From Amycolatopsis taiwanensis DSM 45107 (lineage in GTDB: Bacteria > Actinomycetota > Actinomycetes > Mycobacteriales > Pseudonocardiaceae), in assembly GCF_000519205.1 (NCBI RefSeq), contig NZ_JAFB01000010.1, forward strand, positions 191,963 to 255,962: a stretch of DNA of 64,000 nucleotides. The letters run 5' to 3'. This document shows positions 59,296-64,000 of the stretch, piece by piece. The notes under the pieces were generated by a model. That model made no database searches. It saw only the letters and a program-made list of their open reading frames with translations, and had not been told where the DNA came from. A program made the position numbers and the translations under genes. Each line of letters starts with the position of its first letter. The first letter of the stretch is position 1.

Positions 59296-60654
59296 TCAGT
59301 CCTGATCTTTCGCGATGGGCAGCTCGAGCCGGAAGTTCGCCCCCGAGTACCGGGGATCCGCCAGCTCGACGTAGCGGGCCCGCCCATCGTGGCGCTGCGC
59401 GATTCCGGCCACGATGGCCAGCCCCAGCCCGACCGCCCCGCCGACCCGGCGCTCACGCGAGTCGTCGAGCCGCACGAACCGCTCGAAGATCCGCTGGCGG
59501 TCCGCTTCCGGCACACCCGGCCCATCGTCGCTCACCTCCAGCATCGCCGTCGCGTCGACGGTGGAGGTCGCCACCCGGACCCGCCGATGCGCGTGGTCAC
59601 GCGCGTTGTCCACCAGGTTCCGCACCGCGCGCCGCAGCTGTTCGGGGTTGCCGCGCACCTTGGCCGGTAGCGCGCGGATCTCGACCTCGAGAGCGCTGGT
59701 GGCGATCCGCTCGCCCTCGGCCCGTGCCAGGTCGTCGAGATCGACTTCCTTCCAGGTGGGGGTGTCGGTCGTGTCGTCCGTGCGAGCCAGCACCAGCAGG
59801 TCGTCGACCAGTTCGCGGAGCCGGGCGACCTCCCGGGAGACGATGTCGACCAGTTCGTCCCGGCTCATCGTCTCCGGATGATGCGAGGTGACCTCCAGCG
59901 CGGTGGTGATGGTGGACAGCGGCGAGCGCAGTTCGTGACTGGCGTCGGAGACGAAGCGTCGTTGCGCTTCCTGTGCGGAGGAGAGCCGGTCCAGCATTCC
60001 GTTGAGGGTCGTGGCCAGCCGGTAAACCTCGTCCTGGGCGGGCGGCAGCGGCACCCGGAGCGTGACATCACGGGCCGGGATCTCGGCGACGGTGCGCCGC
60101 ATCCGCTCGACCGGGCGCAACGCGGAACCCACCGCGCGATGCACCGCGAGTGCGGCGATCACCAGCAAGGGCACGCAGGCCAGGGCCAGCAGCAGGGTCA
60201 GCCGGAAGGAGGCGCCCTCGACTTCGTTCAGCGACCGCGCGGCGACCACCACGTACGGACCGCCCGGCCCGGCCACACCGACCGACACCAGCCGGAAGCT
60301 GTCCTCGGAATCGGTGATCGACAGCTGCGCCGTCTCCACGATTTCCCGGCCCGGCCCCGGCCGTGCCGTGGTGAGGGCGGGCCGGTTGCTGATCACCGGG
60401 TCGCTCGCGATCGGCCGCCCCGTGCGGTCCAGCACCTGGGTCACCCCCGAGGTGTCCCCGGTACTGGCCACGTCGCTGTCGCTGAGGTCACGGGCACCCT
60501 GCCGCGCGAGCTGGCTCGCCACCTGGTGGGCCGAGTCGCGCGCGCTGTCCGTCGCGGCCCGGTCCAGCGACCAGCCCAGCAGCACGACGACCGCCACCCC
60601 GGCCAGCGCCAGGGCCGTGGCCAGCACCACGACCGCCACCGCGGTCGCCCGCAT
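59296..60654 (-). CDS. Sensor histidine kinase
   Basis: A 452-residue HisKA-type kinase. TM1 is about 8-29 (VVVLATALALAGVAVVVLLG), then an extracytoplasmic sensor domain to about 150. TM2 is about 151-172, followed by a HAMP domain (about 173-225) and HisKA with the phosphoacceptor His240 in SDASHELRSPLSTI. The HATPase has N-box NLVDNARDHA, G1 DDGPGVPE and G2 GGAVGLGLAIV. ATG 60654 is the chosen start. A longer frame to 60783 exists, but its extra N-terminus (LLRIIRSKRSLLQQ) is simply the translated family A repeat, so I reject it. Confidence 0.93.
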   Translation of the reverse strand: MRATAVAVVVLATALALAGVAVVVLLGWSLDRAATDSARDSAHQVASQLARQGARDLSDSDVASTGDTSGVTQVLDRTGRPIASDPVISNRPALTTARPGPGREIVETAQLSITDSEDSFRLVSVGVAGPGGPYVVVAARSLNEVEGASFRLTLLLALACVPLLVIAALAVHRAVGSALRPVERMRRTVAEIPARDVTLRVPLPPAQDEVYRLATTLNGMLDRLSSAQEAQRRFVSDASHELRSPLSTITTALEVTSHHPETMSRDELVDIVSREVARLRELVDDLLVLARTDDTTDTPTWKEVDLDDLARAEGERIATSALEVEIRALPAKVRGNPEQLRRAVRNLVDNARDHAHRRVRVATSTVDATAMLEVSDDGPGVPEADRQRIFERFVRLDDSRERRVGGAVGLGLAIVAGIAQRHDGRARYVELADPRYSGANFRLELPIAKDQD

Positions 60655-60700
60655 CCGGATGCCCGCGCGGAACCCCGGCCCGCGCCAGGACGCCCGTTGT

Positions 60701-60752
60701 TGGAGCAATGAACGTTTGCTACGGATGATCCGTAGCAAACGCCCCTTCCTCC
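60701..60752. repeat. Family A repeat, two-arm palindrome
   Basis: Left arm TGGAGCAATGAACGTTTGCT..., right arm ...GTAGCAAACGCCCCTTCCTC, joined by ACGGATGATCCGT. It has the same outer and central pairing as the copy at 25151, but the interior segment differs in both arms (AATGAACG versus AAGGGGCG). It lies downstream of the gatD stop (60789, minus strand) and upstream of the sensor kinase. Confidence 0.85.
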
Positions 60753-60788
60753 TGGCCCTGGTCAGCCTCGTTCGCGCCGCCACACCGG

Positions 60789-61508
60789 TTATCGTGCCCG
60801 ACGCCGCGCCAGCCGTTCCTGGCGGAGGAGCTCGATTTCCGGGACTTCCAGCGGTGGCAGCGGATGTCCGACGACCCAGCCCAGCACCAGGTCGGCCAGC
60901 TCCGGGTTGCGCGCGAGCACCGGCCCGTGCAGGTAGGTGGCCAGCACCCGCCCGCGCACCGCACCCTCGCTGCGGTCGCCGTTCCCGGTGCCGCGCTGCA
61001 CCTGCCCGAGGGGCACGCTGTCCGGCCCGACCGAGCTGGCGCCCATGTGGTTTTCGAAGCCGGTCAACGGTTGGCGGCCGAACCGCGGGTCCGGCTGAAC
61101 CACCACCTCACCGACGGAACGCCGCTCACCCGGCTTCGTGGTGACGTCCAGGAGCCCGAGGCCGCGGTGCACCACGCCGTCGGAGGTGGTGAAGGACGTC
61201 CCGAGCACCTGCAGGCCCGCGCACACTCCGACGACGACGGCGCCGCGCTCGGCGGCCCGTTGTATGCCCGCGTCTTCGCGCAGGTAGTCGGCGGCCAGCG
61301 CCTGTGCGTCGTCCTCTCCGCCGCCCAGCACGTAAAGGTCGAGCGAGGCGGGGGTCGGCTCGCTGATCCGGACCGGCACGACCATGGCGGGGATGCCCCG
61401 CCATTCGAGCCGCTTGCACAGCACGGTGGCGTTGCCGGAGTCACCGTAGGTGCCCAGCACGTCAGGCAGTATCAGGCCGATGTGGACCTTGGAGGTGTCA
61501 GTCGGCAT
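60789..61508 (-). CDS. gatD: Lipid II isoglutaminyl synthase, glutaminase subunit
   Basis: A 239-residue class I glutamine amidotransferase that supplies ammonia to MurT for amidating D-Glu of lipid II. The catalytic Cys96 is in VVGVCAGLQVLG and His194 is in LATYLHGPVLARN. GGGEDDAQ near residue 62 and FENHMG near 151 are typical of GatD. ATG 61508 is chosen; the MurT stop at 61498 overlaps its start by 11 bp, so the pair is co-translated. The order murT-gatD is as in mycobacteria. Confidence 0.95.
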   Translation of the reverse strand: MPTDTSKVHIGLILPDVLGTYGDSGNATVLCKRLEWRGIPAMVVPVRISEPTPASLDLYVLGGGEDDAQALAADYLREDAGIQRAAERGAVVVGVCAGLQVLGTSFTTSDGVVHRGLGLLDVTTKPGERRSVGEVVVQPDPRFGRQPLTGFENHMGASSVGPDSVPLGQVQRGTGNGDRSEGAVRGRVLATYLHGPVLARNPELADLVLGWVVGHPLPPLEVPEIELLRQERLARRRAR

Positions 61509-62745
61509 CGCCCAACCTGGCATTGACTTCGCGGAACGCGGTGTAGTTCGCGATCAGCTCGACCGGGCCCGCGTCCAGTGACGTCACCGCGCGCAGCGGA
61601 TCCGGCTGCGCGCTCGCGTCCACTTCCGCGTAGCGAAGGCGGACGGCGAGGTCGGTGGCCCGTTCCCCGGAGGCGATCACCCGGCGCCCGCGCAACCGCT
61701 CGAACGGCACGTCCCACAGCCAGGACGGGTCGCGGCCGTCGGCTTCGCGAGCGTTGATCGCGATGACCACCGGGTCACCCGGATTCAGCAGCGGCAGGGT
61801 CTCGTACCACCCCGCCGGGTTCTTGGCCAGCAGCACCCGGACCGCGTGCCCGTCGTAGGGCACCCGCTGGTAGCGCCCGGCGACCGCGGTGATGCTCCGG
61901 ACCTGCCCCAGCGCCTGCGGCAGGGGGACGCCGACACAGGTGGCGGTGGCCAGCGAAAGCGCCGCGTTCGCCGCGTTCGCCCGGCCGGGCAGGGCCAGCT
62001 GGAGCCGGTGCGCCACGCCGTCCGGGCCGGTCAGGCGGTCGCCGTCGAGCACCCAGTCCGGTTTCGGCCGGACCAGTCCGCACACGCAGTCCCATTCCAT
62101 CTCGTCCTGGGGATGGTGCCGGACGGCGCGCCCGCAGCGCGGGCAGGCGACGGAGTCGTCCCGCCAGGTCTGGCCGGTGCTGACCCACACCGGATGTTTG
62201 CTGGCCGCCGCGGCGGAGGCGACCAGCACGTCGTCGCAGTTCGCCACCACGACCGTGTCCGCGAGCTTCTCGACGCAGCTGCGGAACTCGCGCTCGGTCT
62301 TGCGGATCTCGCCCACCCGGTCCAGCTGGTCCCGGCTGAGGTTGAGCAGCACGATGGCGGCCGGGTCGACCCGTTCGGCGACCCACGGTAAGTAGGTCTC
62401 GTCCACCTCGAGCACGGCGAACGGTGCCTCGGTGTTCGCGGCCAGCGCGGCGAGCACACCGTCCGGCATGTTCGCTCCGTCACCGTTGGTGGTCACCGGC
62501 GCGAGTGCCTCGAGCGCGCGGCTGAGCATCAGCGTGGTCGTCGTCTTGCCGTTCGTGCCGGTCACGAGTACCACTGTGCGGCCACGCGCGAGGTGTTGCA
62601 GCGCGTGCGGATCCAGCTTGGCCGCGATCCGGCCGCCGATCATGCTGCCGCCACCGCGGCCGGTTCGGCGGGACAGGGTCGCCGCGGTGCGCGCGGCCGT
62701 GATCGCGAACCGGGTTCGCCACGGCAGGTCACTCGCCACCAGCAT
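61498..62745 (-). CDS. murT: Lipid II isoglutaminyl synthase, Mur ligase-like subunit
   Basis: A 415-residue Mur ligase homologue that activates lipid II D-Glu for amidation. The P-loop GTNGKTTT is at 63-70. The central EVDETYLPWVAERVDPAAIV and the NLSRDQLDRVGEI motif follow. A zinc-binding CPRCGRAVRH...DCVCG insert (about 200-228) is the MurT hallmark, and a C-terminal DUF1727 domain ends the protein. ATG 62745 is used; the reading frame continues upstream to 63699 but antisense to the ABC transporter gene, so the longer start is rejected. Confidence 0.95.
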   Translation of the reverse strand: MLVASDLPWRTRFAITAARTAATLSRRTGRGGGSMIGGRIAAKLDPHALQHLARGRTVVLVTGTNGKTTTTLMLSRALEALAPVTTNGDGANMPDGVLAALAANTEAPFAVLEVDETYLPWVAERVDPAAIVLLNLSRDQLDRVGEIRKTEREFRSCVEKLADTVVVANCDDVLVASAAAASKHPVWVSTGQTWRDDSVACPRCGRAVRHHPQDEMEWDCVCGLVRPKPDWVLDGDRLTGPDGVAHRLQLALPGRANAANAALSLATATCVGVPLPQALGQVRSITAVAGRYQRVPYDGHAVRVLLAKNPAGWYETLPLLNPGDPVVIAINAREADGRDPSWLWDVPFERLRGRRVIASGERATDLAVRLRYAEVDASAQPDPLRAVTSLDAGPVELIANYTAFREVNARLGDAD

Positions 62746-62892
62746 GGCGCACACTCTGCGTGGTGAATGCTGTGAGGACCCTGAGAATGTGACCTCCGGG
62801 CGATCCCGTACGCCAGAAGTCCCACCTTCGAGTGAAGAAGATCGGCCGTGAGACCGTCGTGGCACGCGCCAGGAGTGCCTAACTTCTGCGGA

Positions 62893-63807
62893 ATGATCGA
62901 AGCACAGACACTGACCAAGAGATACGGCGGGAAGACCGCCGTCGACGACCTGACCTTCACCGTGCGGCCCGGGGTGGTCACCGGGTTCCTCGGGCCGAAC
63001 GGGGCAGGCAAGTCCACCACCATCCGGATGATCATGGGGCTGGACGCGCCGACCTCGGGAACGGTGACGGTCAACGGCAGGCGCTACGCGGACCATCCCG
63101 CTCCGCTCCGCGAAGTCGGGGCACTGCTCGAAGCGCGCGCCGTCCACACCGGCCGGTCCGCGTACCACCACCTGCTCGCACTCGCCCTCACCCACGGCAT
63201 CCCGCGCCGGCGCGTCGACGAGGTGATCGAACTCGTCGGGTTGCGCGAGGTGGCCCGGAAGCGGGCGGGCGGCTTCTCCCTCGGGATGGGACAGCGACTC
63301 GGCATCGCGGCCGCGTTGCTGGGGGATCCGGCCACGCTGATTCTCGACGAACCCGTGAACGGCCTCGACCCGCAGGGGATTCTGTGGATCCGTAATCTGC
63401 TGCGTCGTTTGGCCGCGGAGGGCCGAACCGTCTTCGTGTCGTCGCATCTGATGAGTGAGATGGCGTTGACCGCGGAACACCTCATTGTCGTCGGTCGTGG
63501 TCGGCTCATCGCTGATACCTCGGTACGGGAATTCACCGAATCGGCTTCCCGGAACACGGTGCTGGTACGCAGCCCCAGCGCGAGCGCGTTGCGTGAGATC
63601 CTCGCCGGCCCCGGCGTCACCGTCACCAGCACGGAAACCGGGCTGCTGGAGGTGACCGGCCCCAGCGCCGGCGAAATCGGGAAGATCGCCTGCGACCACC
63701 GGATCCCGCTCGAGGAACTGACCCCGGTCAAGGCGTCCCTCGAGCAGGCATTCATGGAACTGACCGACGAAGACGTCGAATACCGGCCGGAAAGGCAGGC
63801 TTCATGA
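62893..63807 (+). CDS. ABC transporter ATP-binding protein (DrrA-type)
   Basis: A 304-residue ABC ATPase of the drug/lipid exporter (DrrA/CcmA) class. Walker A is GPNGAGKST (34-42), the Q-loop region LLEARAVHTGR follows, the signature is FSLGMGQR (about 137), Walker B is LILDEPVNGLDPQG (about 157), and the H-loop is FVSSHL. The C-terminal about 80 residues are the regulatory tail of this class. ATG 62893 follows TAACTT (62880-62885) by 7 nt, indicating a leaderless mRNA. The stop overlaps the permease ATG. Confidence 0.95.
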   Translation: MIEAQTLTKRYGGKTAVDDLTFTVRPGVVTGFLGPNGAGKSTTIRMIMGLDAPTSGTVTVNGRRYADHPAPLREVGALLEARAVHTGRSAYHHLLALALTHGIPRRRVDEVIELVGLREVARKRAGGFSLGMGQRLGIAAALLGDPATLILDEPVNGLDPQGILWIRNLLRRLAAEGRTVFVSSHLMSEMALTAEHLIVVGRGRLIADTSVREFTESASRNTVLVRSPSASALREILAGPGVTVTSTETGLLEVTGPSAGEIGKIACDHRIPLEELTPVKASLEQAFMELTDEDVEYRPERQAS

Positions 63808-64000
63808 CCACGCTCACCGCACCCGCGGCCGCCGACGCCTCGATGCCGCCAGGGGTGAAGGTCACCCACGCCAGGGTGGCGGCTTCGGAATGGGCCAAGT
63901 TCTTTTCTTTGCGGTCCTCGTATCTCGTGTTGGCCGCGACCGTCCTCGTGATGGCCGGTTTCGGCGTCCTGTTCTCCGGCGTCACGGCGAACCGTTTCTC
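63804..64000 (+). CDS. ABC transporter permease, partial (runs off right edge)
   Basis: Only the first 65 residues are visible: a short Ala/Thr-rich N-terminus and VTHARVAASEWAKFFSLRSS, the usual opening of DrrB/ABC-2-type permeases. The beginning of TM1 (LVLAATVLVMAGFGVLFSG) follows. ATG 63804 overlaps the ATPase stop, so the two subunits are coupled. Confidence 0.9.
   Translation, partial: MTTLTAPAAADASMPPGVKVTHARVAASEWAKFFSLRSSYLVLAATVLVMAGFGVLFSGVTANRF

Noticed and set aside
60655..60783. Longer N-terminus for the sensor kinase
   Set aside because: The added residues are the translation of the family A repeat; a normal TM1 follows ATG 60654.
62746..63699. Longer N-terminus for murT
   Set aside because: It runs antisense through the ABC ATPase gene; ATG 62745 gives the typical MurT N-terminus.
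1..64000. CRISPR array, tRNA genes, rRNA or complete insertion sequence
   Set aside because: No regularly spaced direct repeats, tRNA cloverleaf sequences, rRNA motifs or transposase genes were found by reading.

Overview
This window is high-GC actinobacterial DNA with dense coding. Several hallmarks suggest the Pseudonocardiaceae, most likely Amycolatopsis or a close relative: paired AdnA/AdnB helicase-nucleases, a MurT/GatD pair, a fused RNase H-phosphatase next to Nif3 and a C4 zinc ribbon, and a MoxR-DUF58-SpoIIM-RDD cluster. Many starts appear leaderless, with a TANNNT hexamer 6-8 nt before a GTG or ATG. The genus is an inference from gene content; no 16S rRNA is present.

Layout. 1-6025: a partial membrane protein, an APH-like protein, then a nitrite assimilation operon (nirB, nirD, a HemD-like regulator, a sirohydrochlorin chelatase) behind a possible GlnR box. 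6029-9376: small accessory genes (winged-helix protein, DUF3224, WYL regulator, alkyltransferase-like protein). 9471-15952: adnA-adnB, double-strand-break resection. 16065-19776: SDR, K+ channel, small membrane protein and zinc metallopeptidase. 20033-27747: a translationally coupled DUF4129-DUF4350-MoxR-DUF58 operon, a toxin-antitoxin pair, and divergent SpoIIM/RDD genes. 27987-31753: an M16 peptidase pair coupled to NudC. 31754-34161: a small scarred island with a broken FAD monooxygenase, an alpha/beta hydrolase and a PadR regulator. 34229-39237: CobD, SURF1, fructosamine-kinase-like protein, LMW phosphatase, hydrolase and TetR with twin operators. 39277-43513: Nif3, zinc ribbon, RNase H/phosphatase, rnpB and an SCO6745-like protein.

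44037-52920 is the most unusual region: a chromosomal locus resembling a type IV secretion system. It has a two-TM pilin-like protein, a VirB3/PrgI-like protein, a VirB4 ATPase, a VirB6-like polytopic protein, a VirB8-like protein, a transglycosylase-NlpC/P60 wall hydrolase and a Pro-rich protein. No relaxase, coupling protein or integrase is visible. 53003-64000: small zinc ribbon and membrane proteins, RNB ribonuclease, BtuF-like protein, broken uppP, CtaG-like protein, panB, a two-component system, murT/gatD and the start of an ABC exporter.

Three repeat families are scattered through the window. Family A is a 25-bp arm (core GGTGGATTTGCTACGGA) found singly or as a perfect palindrome at nine loci, mostly at gene 3' ends. 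Family B is a long inverted repeat around GTCCCACGTTCCCG, seen twice. Family C is a G-run double hairpin, duplicated inside the secretion operon and also found in frame inside adnB. A palindrome TCCAC(A/T)GTGGA also recurs far more often than base composition predicts. No CRISPR array, tRNA, prophage or complete insertion sequence was found.
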